DNA from: Aliagarivorans taiwanensis DSM 22990
GTDB taxonomy: Bacteria; Pseudomonadota; Gammaproteobacteria; Enterobacterales; Celerinatantimonadaceae
NCBI RefSeq assembly: GCF_000429505.1
Contig: NZ_AUBZ01000019.1
Coordinates: 1 to 64,000, forward strand
Direction: 5' to 3'
DNA length: 64,000 nt
Position 1 is the first letter of the stretch; each line of letters begins with the position of its first letter. Of this stretch, positions 18,683 to 29,929 are shown one piece after another. Below the pieces are notes generated by a model. It saw only the letters and a list, made by a program, of their open reading frames with translations, made no database searches and had not been told where the DNA came from. A program made the position numbers and the translations under genes.

Positions 18683-19066
18683 TTAGGCGTTTTTCTTTTT
18701 GTAATCGGCAATTGCCGCCTTGATAGCATCTTCTGCCAGAATCGAGCAGTGGATCTTCACAGGTGGCAGAGCCAGCTCTTCGGCAATTTCAGTGTTCTTA
18801 AGCTCTGATGCTTGATCCAGCGTCTTACCCTTAACCCACTCGGTAACCAGTGAGCTAGATGCAATCGCAGAACCGCAGCCGTAGGTCTTGAATTTGGCAT
18901 CTTCAATTACGCCGTCATCACCTACTTTAAGTTGCAGCTTCATCACATCACCACAAGCCGGTGCACCCACCATGCCGGTGCCGATATGGGCATCGTCTTT
19001 GTCTTCGAAGGAACCTACGTTACGTGGGTTCTCGTAATGGTCAATAACCTTGTCGCTGTAAGCCAT
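18683..19066 (-). CDS. iscU: IscU, Fe-S scaffold
   Basis: A 127-residue scaffold with ligands in GAPACGDV, TYGCGSAIAS and KIHCS, and the HscA-recognition motif LPPVK directly before the last cysteine. Length equals E. coli IscU (128). It lies 21 bp after iscS. Confidence 0.97.
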   Translation of the reverse strand: MAYSDKVIDHYENPRNVGSFEDKDDAHIGTGMVGAPACGDVMKLQLKVGDDGVIEDAKFKTYGCGSAIASSSLVTEWVKGKTLDQASELKNTEIAEELALPPVKIHCSILAEDAIKAAIADYKKKNA

Positions 19067-19087
19067 AATCTCTCTCCAAATACCGTT

Positions 19088-20302
19088 TTAGTGATGGGCC
19101 CACTCGACCTTGCTCAGATCTACGCCGTCTTTAAACATATCCCATAGCGGAGACATCTCACGCAAACGGGCAATACCTTCGTGGATTACTTTCACTGCAT
19201 AATCCACTTCTTCTTCGGTGGTAAAGCGACCGAAGGAGAATCGAATTGAGCTGTGTGCCAGTTCGTCATTCATACCCAGTGCACGCAGCACGTATGATGG
19301 CTCCAGGCTGGCAGAGGTACAGGCTGAACCCGAGCTGACCGCCAAGTCTTTGAGCGCCATCATCAGCGACTCGCCTTCAACATAGTTGAAGCTCACGTTT
19401 AGGTTGTGCACCACGCGCTGCTCCATATCACCATTTACGTAGGTCTCTTCTACGTCTTTGATGCCATTCCAGAAGCGGTCGCGTAGCGAGCGAATGCGGG
19501 CATTCTCTTCCGCCATCTCTTGCTTGGCGAGGGCAAAGGCTTCGCCCATGCCAACGATTTGGTGAGTCGGCAGGGTACCTGAACGCATACCACGCTCATG
19601 GCCGCCACCGTGCATTTGCGCTTCGAGGCGGATACGCGGTTTGCGCTGTACATACAGGGCGCCAATACCTTTCGGGCCATAAACTTTGTGAGCAGAGAAG
19701 GACATCATGTCCACAGGCAGCGCCTGCAGGTCAATCTCAATCTTGCCTGCGCTTTGCGCGGCATCAACGTGGAACAAAATCTTCTTGCTGCGGCACAACT
19801 CGCCGATGGCTTGAATGTCTTGGATAACACCGATCTCGTTGTTCACGTGCATGATGCTAACCAGTACGGTTTCATCGCGCAGCGCGGATTCCAACTTGGC
19901 TAGGTCGATAATGCCGTTGGTCTCAGGCTCCAAGTACGTTACCTCGTAACCTTCACGCTCCAGCTGACGGCAGGTGTCTAGCACAGCTTTGTGCTCGGTC
20001 TTGCTGGTGATGATGTGCTTGCCCTTCTTACCATAGAAGTTGGCCGCACCTTTGATGGCGAGGTTGTTAGATTCGGTCGCGCCAGAGGTAAACACGATTT
20101 CGCGAGGGTCGGCGTTCACCAGATCCGCGATTTGGTTGCGCGCGATATCTACCGCTTCTTCGGCCTGCCAGCCAAAGCGGTGAGAGCGAGATGCCGGGTT
20201 GCCGTATACCCCGTCAACGCTGAGGTATTGCATCATCTTCTCAGCAACCCGAGGGTCCACGGGAGTGGTCGCAGAGTAATCCAGATAAATTGGCAGTTTC
20301 AT
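19088..20302 (-). CDS. iscS: Cysteine desulfurase IscS
   Basis: A 404-residue PLP enzyme that takes sulfur from cysteine for Fe-S clusters and tRNA thiolation. The PLP lysine is in [12 protein letters not shown], and the active-site cysteine loop is [16 protein letters not shown]. Length equals E. coli IscS (404). It follows iscR by 32 bp. Confidence 0.97.
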   Translation of the reverse strand: MKLPIYLDYSATTPVDPRVAEKMMQYLSVDGVYGNPASRSHRFGWQAEEAVDIARNQIADLVNADPREIVFTSGATESNNLAIKGAANFYGKKGKHIITSKTEHKAVLDTCRQLEREGYEVTYLEPETNGIIDLAKLESALRDETVLVSIMHVNNEIGVIQDIQAIGELCRSKKILFHVDAAQSAGKIEIDLQALPVDMMSFSAHKVYGPKGIGALYVQRKPRIRLEAQMHGGGHERGMRSGTLPTHQIVGMGEAFALAKQEMAEENARIRSLRDRFWNGIKDVEETYVNGDMEQRVVHNLNVSFNYVEGESLMMALKDLAVSSGSACTSASLEPSYVLRALGMNDELAHSSIRFSFGRFTTEEEVDYAVKVIHEGIARLREMSPLWDMFKDGVDLSKVEWAHH

Positions 20303-20334
20303 TACTTTCTCCGTTACTGTCGAGACAGCCCAGC

Positions 20335-20805
20335 TTATAAACTAATTCTTATGGTATCACCGCCTTGCTGGCGACGATCTTGATTCTGCGCGATGCTAAC
20401 GATTTGGCGCTCACGCATCAGCTCACCCAAGGTGATGCCATCCAGGAAATCGGCAATGCGCTCACTGAGGTCATTCCACAGCGAGTGGGTCAGGCATGGC
20501 TTGCCGCCTTGGCAATCGGCATTGCCGTGACAGCGGGTTGCATCGATGGACTCGTCCACTGCGTGGATCACCATGCCTACAGCGATATCATCAGCTTCCA
20601 TCCCCAAGCGGTAACCGCCACCGGGGCCACGCACACTGCTCACCAAGCCTTGCTTTCGCAGGCGGGCAAACAATTGCTCCAGATAAGAGAGTGAGATACC
20701 TTGGCGCTCTGAAATGTCCGCCAGCGGAACCGGGCCTTCACTCATGTGAAGCGCCACGTCGAGCATTGCTGTCACCGCGTAGCGGCCTTTTGAAGTCAAG
20801 CGCAT
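20335..20805 (-). CDS. iscR: IscR, Fe-S-sensing Rrf2-family regulator
   Basis: A 156-residue winged-helix regulator ([20 protein letters not shown]). Cysteines C92, C98 and C104 plus H107 match the [2Fe-2S] ligands of IscR. The holo-form represses the isc promoter through type 1 sites, two of which lie directly upstream. It heads the isc operon. Confidence 0.96.
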   Translation of the reverse strand: MRLTSKGRYAVTAMLDVALHMSEGPVPLADISERQGISLSYLEQLFARLRKQGLVSSVRGPGGGYRLGMEADDIAVGMVIHAVDESIDATRCHGNADCQGGKPCLTHSLWNDLSERIADFLDGITLGELMRERQIVSIAQNQDRRQQGGDTIRISL

Positions 20806-20836
20806 AGTTGAACCTTGTCAGCTTCCATTTAGCAAA

Positions 20837-20895
20837 ATTCTGTCATACCTGACTATTTTGGTCAAGTATTAAACCCGACTATTTTACTCAGGTTT
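20837..20895 (-). promoter_or_regulatory. isc promoter with two tandem type 1 IscR boxes
   Basis: On the minus strand a -35 TTGACC (complement of 20860-20865) and a -10 CAGAAT (complement of 20837-20842) are 17 bp apart. Box 1 (20845-20869) matches the published type 1 IscR consensus at all but one position and covers the -35 to -10 spacer. Box 2 (20871-20895) has the same core (TAAAATAGTCGGGT on the minus strand) and extends into the trmJ 3' end. Tandem boxes are as in E. coli, implying autoregulation by Fe-S status. Confidence 0.85.
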
Positions 20896-21621
20896 ATCCT
20901 TCGCTTTATTGGCTAGCTCAATCTGCTTATCGACCGAGGTCAGGATGCCACGCATAATGTTGAGCTCCTGTTTATCCATACGGATGCGATTGAACATTCG
21001 ACGAAGCTTGTCCATCACTTTTCCCGGATGCGGTTTGATAATAAACCCAGTGTCGGTGATACAGCGCTCGAGATGCTGGTAGTACAGCTCGAGATCGTCG
21101 ACCAGCGGGTATTCTTCTTCGCGCTTTGGGTGTTGCTCGAGGCTGGCCATGCGCACTTCATAACACAATATTTGGACGGCCATCGCCAAATTCAAGGAGC
21201 TGTATTCAGGATTTGCCGGTACGCACACATGGTAGTGGCATTGCTGCAGCTCTTGGTTGGTCAGGCCGGTACGTTCACGGCCAAACACTAGGGCGACTTC
21301 GCCGCTTTGCCCTTCTTCTGCCAGCTTTTGGCCCGCTTCGCGGCCATCCAGCATTGGCCAGTCCAAGGTTCGGGAGCGCGCGGAGGTACCTACTACCAAC
21401 TGACAGTTGCCAATCGCCTGATGCAGCTCATCGACTACCACCGCATTGGCCAGCACATCGGATGCGCCAGCGGCTAAGGCCACCGATTTTCCATCCACTT
21501 CGCACTGCGGATCCACCAGATAGAGCTTGGAGATACCCATGGTTTTCATGGCGCGCGCTGCTGAGCCGATATTGCCTGAATGGCTGGTACCTACCAATAC
21601 CACCCTAACCTTGTCTAACAT
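20884..21621 (-). CDS. trmJ: tRNA (Cm32/Um32) methyltransferase TrmJ
   Basis: A 245-residue SPOUT-family methyltransferase that 2'-O-methylates position 32 of tRNAs. Visible are [20 protein letters not shown] and [14 protein letters not shown] of the knot fold. The ATG at 21621 ([11 protein letters not shown]) is preceded by TGAGG at six bases and gives the E. coli length (246). Its last codons overlap the second IscR box. trmJ between suhB and iscR is the conserved arrangement. Confidence 0.94.
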   Translation of the reverse strand: MLDKVRVVLVGTSHSGNIGSAARAMKTMGISKLYLVDPQCEVDGKSVALAAGASDVLANAVVVDELHQAIGNCQLVVGTSARSRTLDWPMLDGREAGQKLAEEGQSGEVALVFGRERTGLTNQELQQCHYHVCVPANPEYSSLNLAMAVQILCYEVRMASLEQHPKREEEYPLVDDLELYYQHLERCITDTGFIIKPHPGKVMDKLRRMFNRIRMDKQELNIMRGILTSVDKQIELANKAKDKPE

Positions 21622-21697
21622 TAAAAACCTCAAGGGAAAATAAACGCGCGGATTGTAGCATACCTAGCCAAGCGGTCGAGAATTATGTAATCGCCGA

Positions 21698-21726
21698 TTG
21701 TCTTTGCTGAAGCTTTGCTTTATACT
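21698..21726 (+). promoter_or_regulatory. Sigma-70 promoter for suhB
   Basis: TTGTCT (21698-21703), 17-bp spacer, TATACT (21721-21726). It lies about 40 bp upstream of the suhB start and faces away from trmJ. Confidence 0.75.
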
Positions 21727-21773
21727 CCGCCGTCCAAAATTTAGGCAGTTCTTTTCACAAATTGGTGGTATCT

Positions 21774-22577
21774 ATGCATCCGATGCTAAACATCGCAGTT
21801 CGTGCTGCGCGCAATGCCGGTAAGGTAATTACTCGTGCCTACGAGCAACTCGACAAAGTTGAGACTATGGCGAAAAGCGCCAATGACTACGTAACCAACG
21901 TAGACAAGGCCGCTGAACAAGCGATTATCGAAACCATCCTTAAGTCTTACCCAGACCACAGCATCATCGCTGAAGAGAGCGGTATGGTGGAAGGCAAGGA
22001 CAACGACTACCAGTGGATTATCGATCCACTCGACGGTACCACCAACTTCATCAAAGGTATTCCACACTTTGCTATCTCTGTTGCGCTGCGCGTAAAAGGC
22101 CGCACCGAGCACGGCGTGGTTTACGATCCGCTGCGCAACGAGCTGTTCTCAGCAAGCCGTGGCCAAGGCGCCCAGCTAAACGACTACCGCCTGCGCACCA
22201 GCGCTGCCAAAGAGCTAGATGGCGCCCTTCTGGCGACCGGTTTCCCATTCAAGCGTAAGCACTACATGGAAAGCTACCTGGCAATGTTCGCAGCCTTGTT
22301 TAACCAATGTGGTGACATGCGCCGCGCTGGCTCGGCCGCGCTGGATCTAGCCTATGTTGCCGCTGGCCGTCACGACGGTTTCTGGGAGATGGGTCTTAAG
22401 CCTTGGGACTTAGCTGCTGGTGAGCTGATTGCCCGTGAAGCTGGTGCTATCGTAACCGACTTCGCCGGTGGCAGCGATGTATACCGCGCCGGTGACATCG
22501 TATGCGGTAACCCGAAAGTGGTTAAAGGCATGCTGTCAGTGATGCGCCCTCACCTGCCGGATTCAATGAAGGGCTAA
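21774..22577 (+). CDS. suhB: Inositol-1-monophosphatase SuhB
   Basis: A 267-residue Mg-dependent phosphatase that in E. coli also acts in Nus-dependent rRNA antitermination. Motifs are EES, IDPLDGTTNFIKG and WDLAAGE. The ATG at 21774 (MHPMLNIAVRAAR) matches E. coli SuhB exactly in position and length; a TTG four codons upstream is less likely. It is divergent from trmJ, as is usual. Confidence 0.96.
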   Translation: MHPMLNIAVRAARNAGKVITRAYEQLDKVETMAKSANDYVTNVDKAAEQAIIETILKSYPDHSIIAEESGMVEGKDNDYQWIIDPLDGTTNFIKGIPHFAISVALRVKGRTEHGVVYDPLRNELFSASRGQGAQLNDYRLRTSAAKELDGALLATGFPFKRKHYMESYLAMFAALFNQCGDMRRAGSAALDLAYVAAGRHDGFWEMGLKPWDLAAGELIAREAGAIVTDFAGGSDVYRAGDIVCGNPKVVKGMLSVMRPHLPDSMKG

Positions 22578-22597
22578 GTGCCACTCATTGGGACAGA

Positions 22598-22625
22598 AAA
22601 GCCAGCATCGTGCTGGCTTTTTTTG
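22598..22625 (+). terminator. Intrinsic terminator after suhB
   Basis: AAAGCCAGCA-TCG-TGCTGGC followed by a run of eight T. It ends the suhB transcript 20 bp after the stop codon. Confidence 0.9.
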
Positions 22626-22675
22626 TGCGCAAAAATCGCATCAGGCGAGTTCGCTGATAGGGCTAGTTGCAGAGG

Positions 22676-22927
22676 CTACTCCGCGCCCAAATCAAAATCA
22701 TTGCCTTTGAGCTCGGCCCGCTCCAGACTCAGCTCCAAAAACGCAATACGCTTGGCGAATTCACCCAGCAACTGATCCTTGGCATCCAACAAACCGAGCA
22801 ACTCGGCCGGCTCGCGCCATTCCGGAAAGCCACCTTCTTGAGCGGCCACATCAAAGGCCTCTTGCGCTTCGCTCTGCTCAGTGAAGTAATGAGTGCGCTC
22901 GTCTAAATCCCATGCATAAATCAGCAT
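22676..22927 (-). CDS. Small acidic hypothetical protein
   Basis: An 83-residue, strongly acidic protein (MLIYAWDLDERTHYF...) with predicted helical content in the second half (LLDAKDQLLGEFAKRIAFLELSLERAEL), which could form a short coiled coil. I do not recognise the family. It starts three bases after the rhodanese stop, so the two are probably one transcript. Nothing in the sequence reveals a function. Confidence 0.6.
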   Translation of the reverse strand: MLIYAWDLDERTHYFTEQSEAQEAFDVAAQEGGFPEWREPAELLGLLDAKDQLLGEFAKRIAFLELSLERAELKGNDFDLGAE

Positions 22928-22930
22928 GTG

Positions 22931-23299
22931 CTACTCCTCAATGGGATAACCGGCTTCGCGCCAGCCACGTATCCCGCCATCCATGGATATCACTTGGGTA
23001 TAACCCATTTTGACTAGGTTGTCAGCACTGAGCGCCGAGCGGAAACCACCGCCACAGTAGATCACCAGCTTGGTGTCTGTTGCCGGGAAACGCTGCTCAA
23101 CATCGCGTTCTAGCACACCACGCCCCATATACTGCGCACCCGGAATACGGCTTTTCTGCCACTCGTCCTGCTCGCGGTTGTCGATAAGCACAAACTCGTC
23201 GCCGGCATCCAACCACTGTTTCACCTGATGCACGTCGCACTCTTGGATGTTAGCGCGACACTGATCGACTAGAGCCAAAAACTTGGGGCTATGCTGCAT
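22931..23299 (-). CDS. Single-domain rhodanese-like sulfurtransferase
   Basis: A 122-residue protein with one rhodanese domain. The active-site loop is CGGGFRSA (C82), and the flanking DNREQDEWQKSRIPGA and DGGIRGWREAGYPI are typical. It may carry persulfide sulfur in the cytoplasm; the acceptor is unknown. No signal peptide is visible. It is followed by the small acidic gene at three bases. Confidence 0.87.
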   Translation of the reverse strand: MQHSPKFLALVDQCRANIQECDVHQVKQWLDAGDEFVLIDNREQDEWQKSRIPGAQYMGRGVLERDVEQRFPATDTKLVIYCGGGFRSALSADNLVKMGYTQVISMDGGIRGWREAGYPIEE

Positions 23300-23330
23300 G
23301 GAAACTCCCTCTCATAATGACGATGAACTT

Positions 23331-23490
23331 ATACCAATCTGGATAAGTTAATGATCAGATATTGCGCAGGGAAAATCATTGAGGACAAGGAGGCGCTTGC
23401 CGTAACTAGTGGACTAATTACAAAAGCGTTGACGCTGTCATCGATGATTTTAACCAGCAAGAATGATCAGTCACTTATGTAGATTGGTAT
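23331..23490. repeat. MITE-like palindromic element
   Basis: A 160-bp non-coding element. Its ends, ATACCAATCT at 23331 and AGATTGGTAT ending at 23490, are inverted repeats that match at 23 of 27 positions. An inner inverted pair (AAAATCATTGA near 23371 and TCGATGATTTT near 23441) and a small hairpin AGCGTTGACGCT make the whole element foldable into one long stem. Flanking TTA/TTA suggests TA insertion, as for Tc1/mariner-type MITEs. Similar ATACCAAT-ended repeats are common in marine gammaproteobacteria. Confidence 0.75.
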
Positions 23491-23547
23491 TAAGATAGGC
23501 ACACAGCGTAACAAGCATTCAAGCGATAGCCAAACAAGGAATCTCTG

Positions 23548-24267
23548 TTGCTGACAAATCTCGGTAACCAGCTTCACATTGCGGTAATCGGCGCCAGTGG
23601 CGGCCTAGGGCAAGCGGTGTGTGAGCTGCTAGAACAGCAGAGCGAGGTGGACAAGGTCCATCGATTTGCCCGCTCGCCTGAACACGCCAATGCGCCTTGT
23701 CACCATCTCGACCTTTGTGATGAGTCCAGCATTGCCGACGCAGCTCAATCTCTGCCTGGGCGCAGCCTGCATGCAGTGGTGGTTTGTACTGGCCTGCTGC
23801 ATAGCGCGGCAATCCAGCCGGAAAAACGCCTCGCCCAAATCAATGGAGATAAGCTCGCTACGCTGTTTGCAGTGAATGCCAGCGGTCCATTGCTTGTGGC
23901 CAAGCACTTTATCCCGCTACTCGATAAGTCACACCCCAGCGTATTTATGGCGCTGTCGGCGCGGGTTTCCAGTATCAGCGATAATCGCCTCGGTGGCTGG
24001 TATGGCTACCGCATGAGCAAGGCCGCGCTGAATATGGGCCTAAAGAATCTCGCCTTGGAGATGCGCCTGGCGATGCCCAAGTTGTGTGTGATGGGCTATC
24101 ACCCCGGCACCGTAGACACGCCGCTTTCAGCGCCGTTTAGTGGTAAGGCCTATAAGCGCTTTGAGCCACAGCAAGCAGCAGGATACTTGGTAGAGCAGTT
24201 AAATCGCGCTAATCCTGAGCAATCAGGAGGGCTATTTGATTGGCAGGGAGAGGTCATTGAGCCCTAA
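23548..24267 (+). CDS. Short-chain dehydrogenase/reductase (CsgA/YbbO-like SDR)
   Basis: A 239-residue SDR read from a TTG at 23548, which has AAGGA eight bases upstream. The Rossmann motif is VIGASGGLGQAV, the NAG-type motif is NASGP, and the catalytic pair is YGYRMSK (Tyr and Lys). PGTVDTPLSAPF is typical of the C-factor-like subfamily. NAD(P)-dependent oxidoreduction of an unknown substrate. It stands alone between the MITE and a bidirectional terminator. Confidence 0.83.
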   Translation: MLTNLGNQLHIAVIGASGGLGQAVCELLEQQSEVDKVHRFARSPEHANAPCHHLDLCDESSIADAAQSLPGRSLHAVVVCTGLLHSAAIQPEKRLAQINGDKLATLFAVNASGPLLVAKHFIPLLDKSHPSVFMALSARVSSISDNRLGGWYGYRMSKAALNMGLKNLALEMRLAMPKLCVMGYHPGTVDTPLSAPFSGKAYKRFEPQQAAGYLVEQLNRANPEQSGGLFDWQGEVIEP

Positions 24268-24287
24268 TTCGTCTCTGTGTATGGCAC

Positions 24288-24316
24288 AAAAAAAGCGAGC
24301 ATACAGCCCGCTTTTT
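24288..24316. terminator. Bidirectional terminator between the SDR gene and secF
   Basis: AAAAAGCG ... CGCTTTTT with an inner GC-rich part (AGC/GCC) forms a hairpin flanked by A and T runs. It lies between two convergent genes. Confidence 0.75.
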
Positions 24317-24335
24317 GATGGGTAAACCAAGGCGC

Positions 24336-25283
24336 TTAGATAAGCGGCTCCTGATCGGCACCTTCTTTCTCGATCTCCTTCGGCATAAAGTCTTCTTTCT
24401 TAATGCCCAAGGCCAGTGCCAAGGTACTGGCAACGTAGATCGACGAGTGAGTACCCACCAACACACCAAACAGCAAGGCGATGGCGAAGTTGTGGATCAT
24501 GTCACCGCCGAGCAAGAACAGCGAGGTCAGTACCAACAAGGTGGTCAACGAGGTCACAATGGTACGGTTGAAGGTTTGCGTCAGTGAGGTATCGATCACC
24601 TCTTCAGCATCGCCCTTACGTAGCTTGCGGAAGTTCTCACGGATACGGTCAGATACCACGATGGTATCGTTGAGCGAGTAACCCACTACCGTTAGTAGCG
24701 CGGCTACCACGGTTAGGTCGAACTCCAACTGCAACAGCGAGAACAGGCCCAAGGTGGCAATCACGTCGTGCGCCAATGCCAATACCGCGCCCACAGCCAT
24801 GCGCCACTCAAAGCGCAAGGCAACGTAGAGCAGGATACAACCCAGCGCAGCGATAATCGCCAGACCGCCCTGCTCCGCCAGCTCTTGACCCACTGCCGGA
24901 CCTACGAACTCGATGCGGCGCATCTCAACCTGTGGGTCGATCTGCTCTTGCAGGATCTCGATAACCTGGTCACCGATGTGGGTGGTTTCCACGCCTTCGC
25001 GCGGCATCAGACGCAACATTACTTGGCGTTGTGAGCCAAAGTACTGGGCCACGATGTCAGGGAAGCCTTCCTCGGTCATCACTTCGCGTACCTGATTCAA
25101 ATCAGCAGGCTGAGAGAACTCAGCCTCGATGACGGTACCGCCGGTGAAATCCAAGCCCCAGTTAATCTTGTTGATTGCCAGCGTGGCGATGGATGCAAGC
25201 ATCAGCACAACCGACAAGCCGATAAACAGCTTGCGGTGGGCCATGAATGGCACTACACCTTTTGGTCGGAAAATATAAAACAA
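24336..25283 (-). CDS. secF: Protein translocase subunit SecF
   Basis: A 315-residue membrane protein with six segments that works with SecD to use the proton gradient in protein export. Motifs: NWGLDFTGGTVIEAEF in the first periplasmic domain and GYSLNDTIVVSDRIRENFRK. I place the start at the TTG at 25283 (MFYIFRPKG), which has AGGAG at seven bases; a start at 25325 would lie inside secD. Family length is about 310-320. Confidence 0.94.
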   Translation of the reverse strand: MFYIFRPKGVVPFMAHRKLFIGLSVVLMLASIATLAINKINWGLDFTGGTVIEAEFSQPADLNQVREVMTEEGFPDIVAQYFGSQRQVMLRLMPREGVETTHIGDQVIEILQEQIDPQVEMRRIEFVGPAVGQELAEQGGLAIIAALGCILLYVALRFEWRMAVGAVLALAHDVIATLGLFSLLQLEFDLTVVAALLTVVGYSLNDTIVVSDRIRENFRKLRKGDAEEVIDTSLTQTFNRTIVTSLTTLLVLTSLFLLGGDMIHNFAIALLFGVLVGTHSSIYVASTLALALGIKKEDFMPKEIEKEGADQEPLI

Positions 25284-25293
25284 GGTCGTGCTC

Positions 25294-27147
25294 CTATATC
25301 GAAAGCTTGTCGATGCGCTTGCCACCCCATACCAAGTTCACTACCACGCGGGTACCCACGATTGCGGTGAACATGGAGGTTGCAATACCAATCATCAGGG
25401 TTACTGCGAAGCCTTTGATCGCCCCGGTGCCGATGGCAAACAGGATGAACGCAGTAATCAAGGTGGTGATGTTCGCATCAGAGATGGTCGACAGAGCGTT
25501 GCTGTAACCGTAGTGAATCGCCTGCTGAGGACTGCGTCCTTCATTGAGCTCTTCACGAATACGCTCGAAGATCAGCACGTTCGCATCTACCGCCATACCA
25601 ACGGTCAGTACAATACCCGCCATACCCGGCAAGGTCAGGGTTGCCCCCGGGATCATCGACATCACACCGATAATCACACCAACGTTGGCCACCAAGGCAA
25701 TGTTGGCCACCAGACCAAACTTGCGGTAGTACAGCGGCATAAAGATAAGCAACGCAATCAGGCCACCGACAATCGCCATAAAGCCTTTGTCGATGTTCTC
25801 TTGACCCAGGCTTGGGCCTACGGTGCGCTCTTCTACGATTTGAATCGGCGCAATCAATGCACCGGCGCGTAGTAGCAGTGCCAGGTTCTGAGCTTCAGCT
25901 GGAGAATCGATGCCGGTAATGCGGAAGCTACGACCCAGGCGAGCCTGAATGGTGGCAACGTTAATCACCTCTTCGTGGCGCTCCAAAATGGCACGGCCAT
26001 TCTCATCTTCTTCGCCCGTCGGCTTGTACTCGATGAACAGGGTCGCCATCGGCTCGCCAATTGCGTCACGGGTAAAGTTAGCCATCTTGGTGCCGCCTTG
26101 GGCATCCAGGCTGATATTTACCTGCGGGCGGCTGTATTCGTCAAAGCCTGACTGTGCGCCCACGATGTGGTCACCGGTCAAGATAACTTGGTTACGCAGA
26201 ACCACAGGGCTGCCATCGGCGCGGCGCGCCAGCTGCGAACCAACCGGTACACGGCCTTGCAGGGCATCGCGCGGGTCTGCATTGTTATCAACTTGACGGA
26301 ACTCCAAGGTTGCGGTTGCGCCCAGAATCTCTTTGGCGCGTGCGGTGTCTTGGACACCCGGCAGCTGAACTACAATGCGCTCGGCGCCTTGGCGCTGAAC
26401 CAGCGGCTCGGCAACACCCAGCTCATTCACACGGTTACGCAAGATGGTGATGTTTTGCTGAACCGCATAGTCGCGGGTCTGCTTGAGGAACTCTTCAGTC
26501 ATGCTGACGTCGAGGCGCAGGGTATCAGCCACTGAGCTTTCAACAATCTCGTAATCGCGGTAGGTGCGAGTCAGGAAGCGCTCAGCTTGCTTCAACGCTT
26601 CTTCGTTGCGGAAGCGGATAACCACTTTATCGCCTTGAATACGCACGCCGGAGTAGCGGATCTTCTCTTCACGCAGCACGCTGCGGAAATCCTGAACCAT
26701 GCCTTCCATGGTCTTCTCCATGGCGGCATCCATATCGATTTCCATCAGGAAGTGCACACCACCACGCAGGTCGAGGCCAAGCTTAAGTGGGCCAGCGCCC
26801 AGCGCTTCCAGCCACCCCGGAGTAGCCGCAGCCAGGTTCAATGCCACCACGTAATCGTTGCCCAAAGACTCAGCCAGCAGGTCACGTACCGGCAGCTGAT
26901 CAGATTCGTTGCGCAGGCGCACCAGCAGCAGCGAGTCTTCGAAGGCTACCGAACGGTATTCAATGCTATTTTCATCAAGGACGTTGCGAATAGTATCGAG
27001 ATCAGAAGCTTGAACTTCAGCGCCGCGGGTTGCAGACACTTGTACGGCAGGGTCTTCGCCGTAAAGGTTGGGTAAGGCGTACACAAACCCGATGGCCACG
27101 ACCAGCGTGACCAACAGGTTCTTCCACCAAGGATAATGGTTTAACAA
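25294..27147 (-). CDS. secD: Protein translocase subunit SecD
   Basis: A 617-residue membrane protein (E. coli 615) with one N-terminal segment, a large periplasmic region ([18 protein letters not shown]), and five C-terminal segments including [18 protein letters not shown]. It forms the SecDF-YajC complex. It lies 27 bp after yajC. Confidence 0.97.
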   Translation of the reverse strand: MLNHYPWWKNLLVTLVVAIGFVYALPNLYGEDPAVQVSATRGAEVQASDLDTIRNVLDENSIEYRSVAFEDSLLLVRLRNESDQLPVRDLLAESLGNDYVVALNLAAATPGWLEALGAGPLKLGLDLRGGVHFLMEIDMDAAMEKTMEGMVQDFRSVLREEKIRYSGVRIQGDKVVIRFRNEEALKQAERFLTRTYRDYEIVESSVADTLRLDVSMTEEFLKQTRDYAVQQNITILRNRVNELGVAEPLVQRQGAERIVVQLPGVQDTARAKEILGATATLEFRQVDNNADPRDALQGRVPVGSQLARRADGSPVVLRNQVILTGDHIVGAQSGFDEYSRPQVNISLDAQGGTKMANFTRDAIGEPMATLFIEYKPTGEEDENGRAILERHEEVINVATIQARLGRSFRITGIDSPAEAQNLALLLRAGALIAPIQIVEERTVGPSLGQENIDKGFMAIVGGLIALLIFMPLYYRKFGLVANIALVANVGVIIGVMSMIPGATLTLPGMAGIVLTVGMAVDANVLIFERIREELNEGRSPQQAIHYGYSNALSTISDANITTLITAFILFAIGTGAIKGFAVTLMIGIATSMFTAIVGTRVVVNLVWGGKRIDKLSI

Positions 27148-27174
27148 GGTAAACGTCCCCTGTAGGGTGGAAGA

Positions 27175-27510
27175 TTAGTTAATTGACTTCAGGGTACCCT
27201 TCGGCAGAACCGCTGAGATAAAGTCTTTTTTCAGAGTTAGGGTGGTGTCTTCGCTCATGGTCAGCTGGATGTAGTCGCTGTCATCAGCAATCTTGGTGAT
27301 TTTACCCACCAGACCAGAGGTGGTCAGTACTTCATCACCCTTAGAGAGTGAGCTCATCAGGTTGCGATGCTCTTTGGCACGCTTAGACTGCGGGCGGTAG
27401 ATCATGAAGTAGAAGATCACCGCAAAAATGGCCATCATGAAAATCATTTCCATACCGCCACCTGCTGGTGCTTCAGCTGCGGCGTGGGCCGAAGAAATAA
27501 ATAAGCTCAT
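27175..27510 (-). CDS. yajC: YajC, SecDF accessory membrane protein
   Basis: A 111-residue single-pass membrane protein (MSLFISSAHAAAEAPAGGG, then IFMMAIFAVIFYFMIYRPQSKRAKEH). The ATG at 27510 has a good GAGGA site upstream; a TTG ten codons earlier is less likely. It associates with SecDF. The Gly-Asp-Glu-Val-Leu-Thr-Thr-Ser-Gly turn in the C-terminal domain is conserved. Confidence 0.95.
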   Translation of the reverse strand: MSLFISSAHAAAEAPAGGGMEMIFMMAIFAVIFYFMIYRPQSKRAKEHRNLMSSLSKGDEVLTTSGLVGKITKIADDSDYIQLTMSEDTTLTLKKDFISAVLPKGTLKSIN

Positions 27511-27634
27511 AGCTTCCTCTCTATTAATACAAATATCCAAAGGCTCCCAAAGAGATGGGGCCTTTGGATCAATTTACAAGGCTTATTAGCAATCAAACCA
27601 ACAGATAATTACCGACATCGGTTGGTAGTGGCTA

Positions 27635-28770
<1,136 letters not shown>

Positions 28771-28792
28771 TCAGAGAAACAGTCTGATAAGG

Positions 28793-29839
28793 TTAGGCTT
28801 CTTTGCGGGTGATAAACATCGCATCACCATAGCTAAAGAAGCGGTATTGCTGTTCAATCGCCGATGTATAGGCGTGAACGATATTATCCTTCCCGGCAAA
28901 GGCCGACACCAACATAATCAGGGTCGACTCGGGAAGGTGGAAATTGGTTACCATGGCATCGATAATTTGGAACTGATAGCCCGGGTAGATAAAGATGTCG
29001 GTTTCAGAAGCGAAAGCCTGCAGCGGCTCGCCTTTCTTCAATGCCGCTTGTGCTGCGCTCTCCAGTGAGCGAACCGAGGTGGTGCCAACCGCGATAACCC
29101 GGCCACCGGCCGCCTTGGTCGCCAACACCTTATCGACCACCTCTTGGCTAACCTCGGCATACTCCGAGTGCATCTGATGCTCTTTAACGTTATCAACGCG
29201 GATGGACTGGAAGGTACCCGCCCCAACATGCAGGGTCACAAACGCCAGATCGGCACCCTTCGCTTTGATCTTGGCCAGCAGGCCGTCGTCAAAATGCAGG
29301 CCGGCCGTTGGTGCAGCCACAGCTCCCGGCTTCTCGTTGTATACGGTTTGATAACGCTCTTGGTCAGAGTCTTCATCGGGGCGGTCGATATACGGCGGCA
29401 ACGGCATATGGCCAAAGCGTTCTAATAACTCCAGCACCGTACGCTCATCGTCAAAGCGCAGCTCGAACAGCGCGTCATGACGGGCCAACATGGTGGCGTC
29501 GAAGGCATCTTCAATACGCAGCTTAGCACCCTCTTTCGGCGTTTTAGAGCAGCGCACATGGGCCAATACCCGGTGCTCATCGAGCACTCGCTCCACCAGC
29601 ACTTCCAGCTTGCCACCGGTGGACTTCTGGCCGAACAGGCGCGCCGGGATCACCCGAGTGTTATTAAACACTAGCAGGTCGCCGGGACGCACTTGCTCAA
29701 GCAGGTCGGGGAATTGCGCGTGCACTAGCTCGCCACTATTACCATCCAAGCACAACAAGCGGCTATCGGTCCGCTGCTGCTTGGGATATCGGGCGATCAG
29801 TTCATCTGGGAGTTCGAAAGAAAAATCGGCTACGCGCAT
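28793..29839 (-). CDS. queA: S-adenosylmethionine:tRNA ribosyltransferase-isomerase QueA
   Basis: A 348-residue enzyme that transfers the ribosyl part of SAM to preQ1-tRNA, forming epoxyqueuosine. Family motifs visible are [25 protein letters not shown] and [11 protein letters not shown] near the middle. It precedes tgt by 34 bp in the standard queA-tgt-yajC-secDF order, so both queuosine steps are co-transcribed. Confidence 0.95.
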   Translation of the reverse strand: MRVADFSFELPDELIARYPKQQRTDSRLLCLDGNSGELVHAQFPDLLEQVRPGDLLVFNNTRVIPARLFGQKSTGGKLEVLVERVLDEHRVLAHVRCSKTPKEGAKLRIEDAFDATMLARHDALFELRFDDERTVLELLERFGHMPLPPYIDRPDEDSDQERYQTVYNEKPGAVAAPTAGLHFDDGLLAKIKAKGADLAFVTLHVGAGTFQSIRVDNVKEHQMHSEYAEVSQEVVDKVLATKAAGGRVIAVGTTSVRSLESAAQAALKKGEPLQAFASETDIFIYPGYQFQIIDAMVTNFHLPESTLIMLVSAFAGKDNIVHAYTSAIEQQYRFFSYGDAMFITRKEA

Positions 29840-29872
29840 GCCACTTTACCTAGTCAAAAATTAAACCGGGCA

Positions 29873-29901
29873 AGTTTAGTGACAGCGCGTGGCAATAGCA
29901 A
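29873..29901 (-). promoter_or_regulatory. Sigma-70 promoter for queA
   Basis: On the minus strand -35 TTGCTA (complement of 29896-29901), 17-bp spacer, -10 TAAACT (complement of 29873-29878), about 30 bp upstream of the queA ATG. A small hairpin (CAGTCA/TGACTG, 29905-29922) upstream could end the protease transcript. Confidence 0.6.
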
Positions 29902-29929
29902 GCACAGTCAGTAAATGACTGAACGGGGG

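Noticed and set aside
21126-21608. A 160-residue plus-strand frame opposite trmJ
   Set aside because: Antisense shadow, rich in Pro/Arg/Leu, with no start signal.
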